Source: Nocardioides oceani
Lineage (GTDB): Bacteria; Actinomycetota; Actinomycetes; Propionibacteriales; Nocardioidaceae
NCBI RefSeq assembly: GCF_030412965.1
Contig: NZ_JAUHJQ010000002.1
Location: forward strand, 615,979-679,978
DNA length: 64,000 bases
Direction: 5' to 3'
A model generated the notes under the pieces. That model searched no databases, was not told the DNA's origin, and saw only the letters and a list, made by a program, of their open reading frames with translations. Shown in pieces: positions 39,894 to 49,491 of this stretch. A program made the translations under genes and the position numbers. The number at the start of each line of letters is the position of its first letter. Position 1 is the stretch's first letter.

Positions 39894-41669
39894 GTGCGCC
39901 GTACCCGCCCCGTCCGTGCTCGAGGCGGCCTCCGCGGGTCACCGCAGCTGCGGCTCCGGGTGGGCTTCGTGCTCATCGCGATGGTGCTCTCGGTCTTCGG
40001 GGGCCGATTGGTGCAGCTGCAGGGCCTCGACCCGGGGTCGTACGCCGCGATGGCGGCCGCCGAGGGCTCGCGCAGCGTCGTGCTGCCCGCGACGCGCGGC
40101 GACATCCTCGACCGCAACGGCGAGCCGCTCGCGGACTCGGTGGACGGCCTGATGGTCGTCGCGGACCCGAAGCTGACCACGGACGATGCCGCAGAGATCG
40201 CGACGTTCCTCGCCCGCCGGCTCGACGTGGACTACCCGACGACGCTCGAGCGTCTCCGCGAGGAGGGCAGCCGGTACGAGTACATCGCCCGCCAGGTGCC
40301 CTCGACGCTGGCCACCGACGTCGTGACCGAGGCCCGCGAGCTCGGCTACGACGGGATCCTCACCCAGCGCGACCCGGTGCGCGAGTACCCCGCGGGCGAC
40401 GTGGCCGCGAACGTCATCGGGGCGCTCGGCATGCCGCACCCGGAGGAGGGCGACCAGCCGCTGGTCGGCCTGGAGCTGGCCTTCGACGACTGGCTGGCCG
40501 GCACCGACGGCTCGGCGCGCTACGAGGTCGGCGGTGGCAACAAGCTGCCCCTCGGCGAGAACGTGAAGGTCGCGCCGGTCGACGGCAGGGACCTGGTGAC
40601 GACGATCGACCGCGAGATGCAGTGGTACGCCCAGCGCGTCCTCGCGCAGACCACGCGTGCGTCCGGGGCGGAGTCGGCCTTCGCGGTCATCATGGACACC
40701 CGGACCGGCGACCTGCTCACCCTCGCCGACCACCCGACGTTCGACGCCAACGCCCCCGAGTTGGCCAAGAAGGTCAACCGCGTCTCGCGCGCCCTCGGCG
40801 ACGTCTACGAGCCCGGCTCGGTCGAGAAGGTGCTGACCATGGCGGCGCTCATCGACGCCGGCAAGGTCACCCCGCGGACCAGGATCACCGTGCCGCCGCT
40901 GCTGCGTCGCCAGGACAGCCCGATCGGTGACTGGTTCGACCACGGGGAGATCAAGCTGACCCTCGCCGGCGTGCTGGCGAAGTCCTCCAACATCGGCACC
41001 GTCCTCGCCGCCGACAAGTTCGACGCCGGCGAGCTGCGCGACTACTTGGTCGACTTCGGCCTGGACGCCCGGACCGGCCTCGGTGTGCCGGGTGAGTCGG
41101 CCGGCATCCTGCCCAGCGGCGCCCTGTGGACCGACCAGACCGAGGACCGGATCGCGTTCGGCCAGGCGCTGTCGGTCAACGCCGTGCAGATGGCCGCCGC
41201 GGTCAACGCGATCGCCAACGGCGGCGTGCGGGTCGACCCCAACATCATCAAGGGGACCGCCGAGCTGCCCGACGGCACCGAGGTCGGCACGGACACCGCG
41301 ACCCGTCGGCGCGTCGTCAGCGAGGACGCGGCAGAGCAGACGATGAAGATGATGGAGCGCGTCATCGACCCCGAGGTCGGCGTCGCCCCGGCTGCGGCCG
41401 TCCCGGGCTACCGCGTCGCGGGCAAGACCGGCACCGCCCAGCGCGCGGTCGCCGGCGGCTACGAGGGCTTCACGGTCTCCTTCGCCGGCTTCGCCCCGGC
41501 CGACGACCCGCGGTTCACCGTCTACGTCGTCGTGCAGGACCCCAGCAACGGCGGGGGTGGCGGCTCGGTCGCGGGCCCGGCGTTCTCCAAGCTGATGGGC
41601 TACGCGCTGCGCCGCTACGGCGTGCCCCCGACCGGCACGCAGCCCTCGCGCCTCCCGGTCGAGTGGTGA
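39894..41669 (+). CDS. ftsI: Septal peptidoglycan transpeptidase FtsI (PBP2b/PbpB)
   Basis: This class B penicillin-binding protein cross-links septal peptidoglycan. The product is 591 residues: one membrane helix (about 21-40), a pedestal with ATRGDILDRNGEPLA, and a transpeptidase domain (about 235-575). Active-site motifs are complete: SVEK with Ser309 and Lys312, SSN at 364-366 and KTGT at 511-514. The GTG at 39894 follows a GGGAG ribosome site. It lies between ftsL and murE as in other actinobacteria. Confidence 0.97.
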   Translation: MRRTRPVRARGGLRGSPQLRLRVGFVLIAMVLSVFGGRLVQLQGLDPGSYAAMAAAEGSRSVVLPATRGDILDRNGEPLADSVDGLMVVADPKLTTDDAAEIATFLARRLDVDYPTTLERLREEGSRYEYIARQVPSTLATDVVTEARELGYDGILTQRDPVREYPAGDVAANVIGALGMPHPEEGDQPLVGLELAFDDWLAGTDGSARYEVGGGNKLPLGENVKVAPVDGRDLVTTIDREMQWYAQRVLAQTTRASGAESAFAVIMDTRTGDLLTLADHPTFDANAPELAKKVNRVSRALGDVYEPGSVEKVLTMAALIDAGKVTPRTRITVPPLLRRQDSPIGDWFDHGEIKLTLAGVLAKSSNIGTVLAADKFDAGELRDYLVDFGLDARTGLGVPGESAGILPSGALWTDQTEDRIAFGQALSVNAVQMAAAVNAIANGGVRVDPNIIKGTAELPDGTEVGTDTATRRRVVSEDAAEQTMKMMERVIDPEVGVAPAAAVPGYRVAGKTGTAQRAVAGGYEGFTVSFAGFAPADDPRFTVYVVVQDPSNGGGGGSVAGPAFSKLMGYALRRYGVPPTGTQPSRLPVEW

Positions 41670-41679
41670 GCCGCGGCGA

Positions 41680-41685
41680 TACCCT
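41680..41685 (+). promoter_or_regulatory. Possible internal -10 box before murE
   Basis: TACCCT lies 9 bases before the murE ATG, so an internal promoter with a very short leader is possible inside the cluster. Confidence 0.4.
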
Positions 41686-41694
41686 CGCCGCGTC

Positions 41695-43209
41695 ATGACG
41701 AGCCCCCTCCGGCCGCAGCACCCGCGGCGCACGTCCCTGTCCGCCCTCGTCGCCGAGGTTGGCGACCTCGAGTTCGCCCGCCCCGACGAGCGGGGCGAGG
41801 ACCCCGTCGTCACCGGCGTCTCGCTGAGCTCCCAGCGCGTCCTGCCCGGTGACCTGTACGCCGCCCTGCCGGGCGCCCGCGTGCACGGCACGGAGTACGC
41901 CGCGGCGGCGGTCGAGGCCGGCGCGGTCGCGGTGCTCACCGACCCCACGGGTGCGGAACGGTCGGTCGGCGACGTACCCCTGCTCGTGGCTGCGGACCCG
42001 CGGGCGCTGCTCGGGCGGCTCGCCGCCCGGGTCTACGGCGACCCGGCCACGCGGATGCGGATGGTCGGCGTGACCGGCACCCAGGGCAAGACCACCACCA
42101 CCCGGCTGGCCGAGGGCGGCCTGCACGCCGCGGGCGTCCCGGCGGCGGTCATCGGCACGGTCGGCACCCGCGTCCGCGGTGCCGACGTGCGCACGACCCT
42201 GACCACGCCGGAGGCGCCGGACCTGCACGGGCTCTTCGCGGCGATGGTCGAGCAGGGCGTCGAGGCCTGTGCGATGGAGGTCTCGAGCCACGCGCTCGTC
42301 ATGGGCCGCGTCGACGGGATCGTCTTCGACGTGGCGGTCTTCCTCAACCTCGGCCGCGACCACCTCGACTTCCACGCCGACGTCGAGGACTACTACCGCG
42401 CCAAGGCGTCGCTCTTCACCCCCGAGCGCGCGCGGCTGGCACTGGTCAACGTCGACGACGAGCACGGCCGGCGCCTGGCTGCGGAGACGGCGGTGCCGGT
42501 GCGGACCTTCTCCGCCGACGGCGCCGAGGCGGACTGGCGGGCCGTCGACGTCGAGCTGCACCCGCACGGGTCGACCTTCCGCGTGCTCGGCCCCGACGGG
42601 CTCGAGGTGGCGGCCGCCTGCCCGATCCCCGGCGGGTTCAACGTCGCGAACACCCTCGCCGCCGTCGCCGCCTGCGCCGAGGCCGGCCTCGGGGCCGAGC
42701 GGGTCGCCGCCGGCATCGCGACCGGGGGCGGCGTCCCGGGTCGGCTCGAGCGCGTGGAGGCCGGCCAGGACTTCGTCGTGGTCGTCGACTACGCCCACAA
42801 GCCCGACGCCGTCGAGGCGGCCGTGGCCGCCCTGCGACCGGTCACCGAGGGACGGCTCGTCGTCGTGATCGGCGCGGGTGGCGACCGCGACCCCGGCAAG
42901 CGGCCGATCATGGGCGAGATCGCCTCCCGGCTGTCCGACGTGCTGGTCGTGACCGACGACAACCCCCGCACCGAGGACCCCGCGGCGATCCGCGCGGCCG
43001 TGCTCGCCGGCGCGACCGGGGGTGCCGAGGTGCTCGAGATCGGCGACCGCCGGGCCGCGATCCGCGAGGCGCTGGCCATGGCGCGACCCGGTGACGTGGT
43101 GCTCGTCGCCGGAAAGGGGCACGAGACCGGTCAGGAGGTGGCCGGCGTGGTCCACCCGTTCGACGACCGCGAGGTCGTCCGCGAGGAGCTGGAGGCGGTG
43201 CGGTCGTGA
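41695..43209 (+). CDS. murE: UDP-MurNAc-tripeptide synthetase MurE
   Basis: MurE adds the third stem-peptide residue, a diamino acid, to UDP-MurNAc-L-Ala-D-Glu. The product is 504 residues. The ATP loop is GVTGTQGKTTTTRL, followed by EVSSHAL, LNLGRDHLDFH and YAHKPDAVEAA. The diamino-acid signature TDDNPRTEDP (DNPR) points to diaminopimelate, not lysine; Nocardioides walls contain LL-DAP, which the motif cannot distinguish from meso-DAP. The stop overlaps the murF GTG. Confidence 0.97.
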   Translation: MTSPLRPQHPRRTSLSALVAEVGDLEFARPDERGEDPVVTGVSLSSQRVLPGDLYAALPGARVHGTEYAAAAVEAGAVAVLTDPTGAERSVGDVPLLVAADPRALLGRLAARVYGDPATRMRMVGVTGTQGKTTTTRLAEGGLHAAGVPAAVIGTVGTRVRGADVRTTLTTPEAPDLHGLFAAMVEQGVEACAMEVSSHALVMGRVDGIVFDVAVFLNLGRDHLDFHADVEDYYRAKASLFTPERARLALVNVDDEHGRRLAAETAVPVRTFSADGAEADWRAVDVELHPHGSTFRVLGPDGLEVAAACPIPGGFNVANTLAAVAACAEAGLGAERVAAGIATGGGVPGRLERVEAGQDFVVVVDYAHKPDAVEAAVAALRPVTEGRLVVVIGAGGDRDPGKRPIMGEIASRLSDVLVVTDDNPRTEDPAAIRAAVLAGATGGAEVLEIGDRRAAIREALAMARPGDVVLVAGKGHETGQEVAGVVHPFDDREVVREELEAVRS

Positions 43210-44585
43210 TCGCGATGACGCTGGACGAGGTCGCCGGGGTGGTCGACGGGACCGTCGACGGCGACGGCACGACGCAGGTGACGGGGCCGGCGTACCTCGA
43301 CAGCCGTGACCCGGTCGTCGGCGGGCTGTTCGTCGCGGTGGCGGGGGAGCGTGTCGACGGGCACGTGTACGCCGAGCACGCCCACGCCGTCCTGGGCAGC
43401 CGGCCGACCGGTCGCCCGACCGTCGTGGTCGGCGACCCGGTCGCGGCGCTGGGGCGGCTGGCCCGCCACGTGCTCGACCGGACCGGGGCGACCGTGCTCG
43501 CCCTCACCGGCTCGCAGGGCAAGACCGGCACGAAGGACTACCTCGCGCACGTGCTCGCCACCGTCGCCGGCAGTGGCGTGCCCGGCAGCACCGTCGCCAC
43601 GCGGGGCAACTTCAACAACGAGCTGGGCGTCCCCCTCACCGTGCTGCGCGCGACCCCCGACACGACCCACCTGGTGGTGGAGATGGGTGCCCGTGGCGTC
43701 GGGCACGTCGCCGAGCTGTGCCGGGTCGCCCCGCCGGTCGTCGCCGCCGTGCTGAACGTCGGCACCGCCCACCTCGGCGAGTTCGGCAGCCGCGAGGCGA
43801 TCGCGCAGGGCAAGGGCGAGATCGTCGAGGCGCTGCCCGAGGGCGGCACCGCGGTGCTCAACGCCGACGACCCGCTGGTGGCCGCGATGGCGCCCCGCAC
43901 CGCCGCCCGGGTGCTCGCCTTCGGCGAGACCGGCGACGTGACCTGGCGCGGTCTCGAGCTCGACGAGCTCGGCCGGCCCCGCTTCGAGCTCGGCCACGAC
44001 GGCGGCTGGCACCGGGTGGCGCTGCGGCAGATCGGCGCCCACCAGGTCGCCAACGCCGCCGCGGCCGCCGCGATGGCGCTGGCCGCCGGGTGCGACCTCG
44101 CCGACGTCGCCGCCGCGCTGTCGACCGCCGAGAGCGCGTCGCGGTGGCGGATGGAGATGCACGAGCGGGCCGACGGCCTGGTGGTGCTCAACGACGCCTA
44201 CAACGCCAACCCCGCGTCGGCCGTCGCCGCCATCGAGGCCCTCGCCGCGATCGGGCGGAGCGGCGGGCGGCGTACCGTCGCGGTGCTGGGGGAGATGCGC
44301 GAGCTCGGCCCGACCAGCCACGACGACCACGTCGCGGTCGGCCGGGCGGCCGCCGAGGCGGGCATCGACGTCGTCGTCGCGGTCGGGGAGCCGGCCGCCG
44401 GCATCGCCGAGGGCGCGCGTGCGGCCGCCGGCTGGACCGGTGAGGCGATGCTCACGGCGGGGCGGGACGAAGCACTCGCCTGGGTGCGGGAGAATGCTCG
44501 CGCCGGGGACGCCGTCCTCGTCAAGGCCTCGCGCGGCGCCGCGCTCGAGGTCCTCGCCGAGGGACTGCTGGAGGACGTGACGTGA
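43206..44585 (+). CDS. murF: UDP-MurNAc-pentapeptide synthetase MurF
   Basis: MurF attaches D-Ala-D-Ala to UDP-MurNAc-tripeptide. The product is 459 residues: VLALTGSQGKTGTKDYLAHVL (ATP loop), TRGNFNNELGVPLT, VVEMGARGVGHVAEL, VLNVGTAHLGEFGS and VLNDAYNANPASA. A GTGA overlap links it to murE and another to mraY, so the three are tightly coupled. Confidence 0.97.
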   Translation: MIAMTLDEVAGVVDGTVDGDGTTQVTGPAYLDSRDPVVGGLFVAVAGERVDGHVYAEHAHAVLGSRPTGRPTVVVGDPVAALGRLARHVLDRTGATVLALTGSQGKTGTKDYLAHVLATVAGSGVPGSTVATRGNFNNELGVPLTVLRATPDTTHLVVEMGARGVGHVAELCRVAPPVVAAVLNVGTAHLGEFGSREAIAQGKGEIVEALPEGGTAVLNADDPLVAAMAPRTAARVLAFGETGDVTWRGLELDELGRPRFELGHDGGWHRVALRQIGAHQVANAAAAAAMALAAGCDLADVAAALSTAESASRWRMEMHERADGLVVLNDAYNANPASAVAAIEALAAIGRSGGRRTVAVLGEMRELGPTSHDDHVAVGRAAAEAGIDVVVAVGEPAAGIAEGARAAAGWTGEAMLTAGRDEALAWVRENARAGDAVLVKASRGAALEVLAEGLLEDVT

Positions 44586-45652
44586 GAGCCGTACTGCTCG
44601 GGGGTGGGCTCTCCCTGCTCATCTCCCTGCTCGGCACCCGGGTCGCAATCACGCAGTTCACCCGGCTGGGCTACGGCCAGGAGATCCGCGACGACGGACC
44701 GACCAGCCACCACACCAAGCGCGGCACGCCGACCATGGGCGGCGTCGTCATCATCGCCGCGACGGTCGTCGGCTACTTCGCCGCGAAGCTGATCACGATG
44801 TCGGAGCCGTCGGCCTCGGCGCTGCTGCTGCTGTTCCTCTTCGTCGGGATGGGCCTGGTCGGCTTCCTCGACGACTTCATCAAGATCTCCAAGCAGCGCA
44901 GCCTGGGCCTGCGGAGCAAGGCGAAGATGGTCGGCCAGACCGTCATCGCGGTGGTCTTCGGCCTGCTGGCGCTCTCGCCGTGGCTGGAGGACGACCGGGG
45001 CCGAACCCCGGCGTCGAACCACGTCTCGTTCATCCGTGACTTCACCGCGTTCGCGCTGCCGACCGTCGTGGTGCTCGCGCTGATCTGGCTGATCGTCACC
45101 GCCACCTCGAACGCCGTGAACCTCACCGACGGCCTCGACGGCCTGGCCACCGGCGCCAGCGTGATGGTCTTCGGCGCCTACACGCTGGTCAACATCTGGC
45201 AGAACAACCAGTCCTGCGCGATCTCGCCCGGCGCCACCTGCTACGAGGTGCGCGACCCGCTGGACCTCGCCGTGGTCGCGGCCGCCATCACCGGCGCCTG
45301 CTTCGGGTTCCTGTGGTGGAACGCCTCGCCCGCGCAGATCTTCATGGGCGACACCGGCTCGCTCGCGCTCGGCTCCGCCCTCGCGGGGCTCGCGATCCTC
45401 ACCCGCACCGAGCTGCTGCTCATCGTCCTCGGCGGCGTGTTCGTCGTCGAGACCCTCTCGGTGATGCTGCAGGTCGGCTGGTTCCGCGTCAGCGGCGGCA
45501 AGCGGATCTTCCGGATGGCGCCGATCCACCACCACTTCGAGATGCTCGGCTGGGAGCAGGTCACGGTGGTCATCCGGTTCTGGATCGTCACCGGGCTCTG
45601 CGTGGCCGCGGGCCTCGGCATCTTCTACGCCGAGTGGGTCGCGGGCATCTGA
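44582..45652 (+). CDS. mraY: Phospho-MurNAc-pentapeptide-transferase MraY
   Basis: MraY transfers phospho-MurNAc-pentapeptide to undecaprenyl phosphate, giving lipid I, at the inner face of the membrane. The product is 356 residues with about ten membrane helices. Conserved cytoplasmic motifs are HHTKRGTPTMGG, GFLDDFIKISKQRSLGLR, NAVNLTDGLDGLA, FMGDTGSLALG and PIHHHFEMLGW, which contain the catalytic Asp residues and the His triad. The GTG start overlaps the murF stop. Confidence 0.97.
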   Translation: MRAVLLGGGLSLLISLLGTRVAITQFTRLGYGQEIRDDGPTSHHTKRGTPTMGGVVIIAATVVGYFAAKLITMSEPSASALLLLFLFVGMGLVGFLDDFIKISKQRSLGLRSKAKMVGQTVIAVVFGLLALSPWLEDDRGRTPASNHVSFIRDFTAFALPTVVVLALIWLIVTATSNAVNLTDGLDGLATGASVMVFGAYTLVNIWQNNQSCAISPGATCYEVRDPLDLAVVAAAITGACFGFLWWNASPAQIFMGDTGSLALGSALAGLAILTRTELLLIVLGGVFVVETLSVMLQVGWFRVSGGKRIFRMAPIHHHFEMLGWEQVTVVIRFWIVTGLCVAAGLGIFYAEWVAGI

Positions 45653-45672
45653 ACCCCTACCGGAGGTCTGTG

Positions 45673-47133
45673 GTGAATCTCGACTCGTTGGGCCAGCGCG
45701 ACTCCTGGGGAGGCGTCCGCGCGGTCGTGGCCGGCTTCGGCGTCTCCGGCTTCGCGGCCGCCGACAACCTGCTCCACCTCGGCGCCACCGTCACCGCCCT
45801 CGACGAGTCGGCGGCCGGCAAGGAGGAGAAGGCCGAGCTGCTGGAGGTCCTCGGCGCCTCGATCCGGCTCGAGCAGGGCGCCACGGCCGTGCTGCCCGAG
45901 GACGTGGACGTCCTGGTCACCAGCCCCGGCTGGCGGCCCGACGCGCCGCTGCTCGCGCAGGCCCGGGACCGCGGCGTGCCCGTCTGGAGCGAGGTCGAGC
46001 TCGCCTGGCGCCTGCGCGACCCCGAGCGGGCCGCGCCGTGGCTCGCGGTGACCGGCACGAACGGCAAGACCACCACCGTCGGCATGCTGGACTCGATCCT
46101 GCGCGCGGCCGGGCTGCGCAGCGTCGCAGCCGGCAACATCGGCCGCCCGCTCGTCGAGGTGGTCATGGACCCCGAGCCGTACGACGTGCTGGCCGTCGAG
46201 CTCTCCAGCTTCCAGCTCCACCACACGCGGTCGATGGCGGCGGAGTCCGCGGCCGTGCTCAACCTCGCCGAGGACCACCTCGACTGGTACGCCGGCCCCG
46301 ACCCGATGCGGGCCTACGCCGCGGACAAGGGCCGGATCTACGAGAACGTGCAGCGGGCCTGCGTCTACAACGCGGCCGACCCCGAGACCGAGCGGCTCGT
46401 CCGCGAGGCCGACGTGCAGGAGGGCGCCCGCGCGATCGGCTTCACCCTCGGCATGCCCGGCGTGGGGATGCTCGGGGTCGTCGAGGACATCCTGGTCGAC
46501 CGCGCCTTCATCGAGGAGCGCGGCACCAGCGCCGCCGAGCTCTGCACCGTCGCCGACCTGCCCGGGCCGGCGCCCCACCTCGTGGCCGACGCGCTCGCGG
46601 CCGCCGCCCTCGCGCGCGCCCACGGCGTCTCGCAGCAGGCGGTGCGGGACGGGCTGCGCGCCTTCCACCCCGACGGCCACCGGATCGCGCTCGTCGCCGA
46701 GCACGCGGGCGTCGCGTGGGTCGACGACTCCAAGGCCACCAACCCGCACGCCGCCCAGGCCTCGCTGCAGGCCTACGACCCCGTCGTGTGGGTGGCCGGG
46801 GGCCTCGCCAAGGGTGCCGGCTTCGACGAGCTGGTCCGCTCGGTGCGCGACCGGCTGCGGGGCGTGGTCCTCCTCGGGCAGGACCGCGCGGTGATCGCCG
46901 AGGCGCTCGCGCGACACGCCCCCGATGTGCCGGTGATCGACGTCGGTGCCGGTGAGACTGGTCCCGAACAGGCTCCCATGGAGCGCGTCGTGGAGGCGGC
47001 GGCCGCGTTGGCCCGACCCGGCGACACGGTCCTGCTGGCTCCCGGCTGCGCCTCCATGGACCTGTTCACCAGCTACGCCGACCGCGGGGACCGGTTCGCG
47101 GCGGCCGTGCGGAGCAGGACCGGTCAGGACTGA
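45673..47133 (+). CDS. murD: UDP-MurNAc-L-alanine:D-glutamate ligase MurD
   Basis: MurD adds D-Glu to UDP-MurNAc-L-Ala. The product is 486 residues. The N-terminal UDP-binding fold reads VVAGFGVSGFAAADNLLHLG, the ATP loop VTGTNGKTTTVGML, then VELSSFQL, LNLAEDHLDWY and DDSKATNPHAA, with the C-terminal VLLAPGCASMDLF. The GTG at 45673 was chosen because a GGAGG site lies 6 bases upstream; another GTG directly precedes it. It lies 20 bases after mraY. Confidence 0.96.
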   Translation: MNLDSLGQRDSWGGVRAVVAGFGVSGFAAADNLLHLGATVTALDESAAGKEEKAELLEVLGASIRLEQGATAVLPEDVDVLVTSPGWRPDAPLLAQARDRGVPVWSEVELAWRLRDPERAAPWLAVTGTNGKTTTVGMLDSILRAAGLRSVAAGNIGRPLVEVVMDPEPYDVLAVELSSFQLHHTRSMAAESAAVLNLAEDHLDWYAGPDPMRAYAADKGRIYENVQRACVYNAADPETERLVREADVQEGARAIGFTLGMPGVGMLGVVEDILVDRAFIEERGTSAAELCTVADLPGPAPHLVADALAAAALARAHGVSQQAVRDGLRAFHPDGHRIALVAEHAGVAWVDDSKATNPHAAQASLQAYDPVVWVAGGLAKGAGFDELVRSVRDRLRGVVLLGQDRAVIAEALARHAPDVPVIDVGAGETGPEQAPMERVVEAAAALARPGDTVLLAPGCASMDLFTSYADRGDRFAAAVRSRTGQD

Positions 47134-47148
47134 GCGAGGAGGCGGGCG

Positions 47149-48405
47149 ATGACCACCACCGTGGAGCCGCCCGCCACCGACGCCTCCTCCGCGGCACCGC
47201 GGTCCGCACGAGCGGGGCGCGCCGGCCGGTTCGCCTGGTTCGCGGCGGCCCGCGAGGCGCTCGACAAGCCGCTGACGGCGTACTACCTGTTGCTCGGCGC
47301 CTCGGGGCTGCTGCTCACCATCGGGCTGATCATGGTGCTGAGCGCCTCGAGCGTGTACTCCTTCCGCTACCTCGACAGCTCCTACGCGGTCGTCACCCGG
47401 CAGCTGGTCTGGGTCGCGCTCGGCCTGCCGGCGGCGTACGTCGCCAGCCGGCTGTCGACGCGCTGGCTCAAGCGCCTCGCCTTCCCGGCGTACCTCGTCG
47501 CGCTGGTGCTGCTGCTGATGACCGCCTTCCTCGGCGTCACCGTCAACGGCAACCAGAACTGGCTGGCGCTCGGCCCGGTGCAGATCCAGCCCTCCGAGAT
47601 CGCCAAGCTCGCCCTGGTCGTGTGGGCCGCGGCGACCTACGCCAACAAGGAGCGCCGCCTGGGCCAGCTGCACCAGATCATGGTGCCGGTGGTGCCCGGC
47701 CTGCTGCTGGCCACCGGGCTGGTCGTCGTGGGTCGGGACCTGGGCACCGCGCTGGTCTTCATGGCGATCCTGCTCGGCCTGCTGTGGGTGGTCGGCGCGC
47801 CCGCGCGGTTCTTCGGCTTCAGCCTGTCGATCCTGAGCGTGCTGGCGATCTTCATCGCCTCGACCAGCTCGGAGCGGCTGGGCCGGATCACGAACTTCGT
47901 CGACCCGTTCCAGGACTACCACGACGCGGGCTGGCAGCCCGCCCACGGGTTGTACGCGCTCTCCACCGGCGGTGTCTTCGGGCAGGGCATCGGCGCCAGC
48001 CAGCAGAAGTGGGGCGACCTGCCCGAGGCCCACACCGACTTCATCTTCGCCGTGCTCGGCGAGGAGCTCGGCCTGGTCGGGACGCTCCTGGTCATCGGGC
48101 TGTTCCTGACCATCGCGTACGCCGCCCTGCGCGTCGCCCGCGAGACCGCCGACCCGTTCGTGCGCTACTGCACCTTCGGCATCGTGGTGTGGCTGATCGG
48201 CCAGATGATCATCAACGTCGGCATGGTGCTCGCCCTGCTGCCGGTCATCGGCATCCCGCTGCCGCTGGTCTCCTACGGCGGCTCCGCGCTGCTGCCCTCC
48301 CTCGTCGCGCTCGGCCTGCTCATCGGCTTCGCGCGCCGCGAGCCGGAGGCGGCGCGCGCGCTGGCCCACCGGAAGCGCGACCGCAGCCGCTCGCTCGTAG
48401 GCTGA
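47149..48405 (+). CDS. ftsW: Septal peptidoglycan glycosyltransferase FtsW
   Basis: FtsW is a SEDS polymerase that builds septal glycan with FtsI. The product is 418 residues with ten membrane helices. SEDS signatures are LSASSVYSFRY, NGNQNWLALGPVQIQPSEIAKLALVVW, GLYALSTGGVFGQGIGASQQKWGDLPEAHTDFIFAVLGEELG, which includes the catalytic Asp loop, and GIPLPLVSYGGSALLPSL. A GAGGAGG site precedes the ATG. It lies between murD and murG as in M. tuberculosis. Confidence 0.97.
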   Translation: MTTTVEPPATDASSAAPRSARAGRAGRFAWFAAAREALDKPLTAYYLLLGASGLLLTIGLIMVLSASSVYSFRYLDSSYAVVTRQLVWVALGLPAAYVASRLSTRWLKRLAFPAYLVALVLLLMTAFLGVTVNGNQNWLALGPVQIQPSEIAKLALVVWAAATYANKERRLGQLHQIMVPVVPGLLLATGLVVVGRDLGTALVFMAILLGLLWVVGAPARFFGFSLSILSVLAIFIASTSSERLGRITNFVDPFQDYHDAGWQPAHGLYALSTGGVFGQGIGASQQKWGDLPEAHTDFIFAVLGEELGLVGTLLVIGLFLTIAYAALRVARETADPFVRYCTFGIVVWLIGQMIINVGMVLALLPVIGIPLPLVSYGGSALLPSLVALGLLIGFARREPEAARALAHRKRDRSRSLVG

Positions 48406-48411
48406 CCCGCG

Positions 48412-49491
48412 ATGCGCGTCCTGCTCGCCGGCGGAGGAACCGCCGGCCACACCTCGCCCCTGCTCGCCACCGCCGACGCCCTGCGGCGCCTGCGGCCCGA
48501 CGTGGAGATCACCTGCCTCGGCACGCCCCGCGGGCTGGAGAACCGCGTGGTCCCCGAGGCCGGCTACCCCTTGGAGCTGATCCCGCCGGTGCCGCTCCCG
48601 CGCAAGCCCGGCGCCGACCTGCTGCGCGTGCCCGGCCGCCTGCGTGCGGCCGTCCGTGCGACCGACGACGTGCTCGACCGGGTCCGGCCCGACGTGGTCG
48701 TCGGCTACGGCGGGTACGTCTCGGTGCCGGCGTACCTCGCCGCGCGCCGCCGCGGCCTGCCGGTCGTCGTCCACGAGCAGAACGCCGTCCCCGGCCTCGG
48801 CAACAAGGTCGGCGCGCGGGTCGCGCGCCGGGTGGCGGTCTCGTTCCCCGACACGCCGCTGCCGAAGGCCGAGCACGTCGGCCTGCCGATCCGCCGGATG
48901 ATCTCGACCCTGGACCGCGCGGCGCTCCGCGCGGAGGCGCGGGCGTTCTTCGGCCTCGACCCCGACCTGCCCACGCTCGTGGTCACCGGCGGCTCCCAGG
49001 GCGCGCGCCGGCTCAACCAGTCGGTCTCCGGCGCCGCCGTCGCGCTCGGCGAGGCCGGCGTGCAGGTGCTGCACGTCGTGGGCCCGAAGGGCGAGGCGAC
49101 GCCGGCCGTGACCGGCACGCCGTACGTCGTCGTGGACTTCGTCGACCGGATGGACCTCGCGCTGGCCGCCGCCGACCTGATGGTCTGCCGCGGGGGCGCC
49201 AACAGCGTCACCGAGGCGGCCGCGAGCGGCGTCCCGGCGGTGTTCGTGCCGCTGCCGATCGGCAACGGCGAGCAGGCGCACAACGCCCGGCCGGTCGTCG
49301 ACGCCGGGGGAGCGCTGCTGGTCTCCGACGAGGCGTTCACCTCCACGTGGGTGGCGTCGACCGTGCCCGGCCTGGCCCGCGACCCCGAGCGGCTCGCCGC
49401 GATGAGCGCCGCCGCCAGCGGCCTCATCCCGCGCGACGCCGACGAGAAGCTCGCGCGGATCGTCCTCGAGGTCGGCGGGAGCGGCGCGTGA
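48412..49491 (+). CDS. murG: Lipid II synthase MurG
   Basis: MurG transfers GlcNAc from UDP-GlcNAc to lipid I. The product is 359 residues: LLAGGGTAGHTSPLLATADAL (first G-loop), VVGYGGYVSVPAYLAA, VVHEQNAVPGLGNK, VTGGSQGARRLNQSV and MVCRGGANSVTEAAASGVPAVFVPLPIGNGEQAHNA with the C-terminal donor site. It begins 6 bases after ftsW and its stop overlaps the murC GTG. Confidence 0.97.
   Translation: MRVLLAGGGTAGHTSPLLATADALRRLRPDVEITCLGTPRGLENRVVPEAGYPLELIPPVPLPRKPGADLLRVPGRLRAAVRATDDVLDRVRPDVVVGYGGYVSVPAYLAARRRGLPVVVHEQNAVPGLGNKVGARVARRVAVSFPDTPLPKAEHVGLPIRRMISTLDRAALRAEARAFFGLDPDLPTLVVTGGSQGARRLNQSVSGAAVALGEAGVQVLHVVGPKGEATPAVTGTPYVVVDFVDRMDLALAAADLMVCRGGANSVTEAAASGVPAVFVPLPIGNGEQAHNARPVVDAGGALLVSDEAFTSTWVASTVPGLARDPERLAAMSAAASGLIPRDADEKLARIVLEVGGSGA

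Noticed and set aside
45625-49281. Long minus-strand open frame (about 1218 codons) opposite murD-ftsW-murG
   Set aside because: Antisense to well-supported genes, with composition typical of a shadow frame (His/Asp/Arg/Gly-rich repeats).
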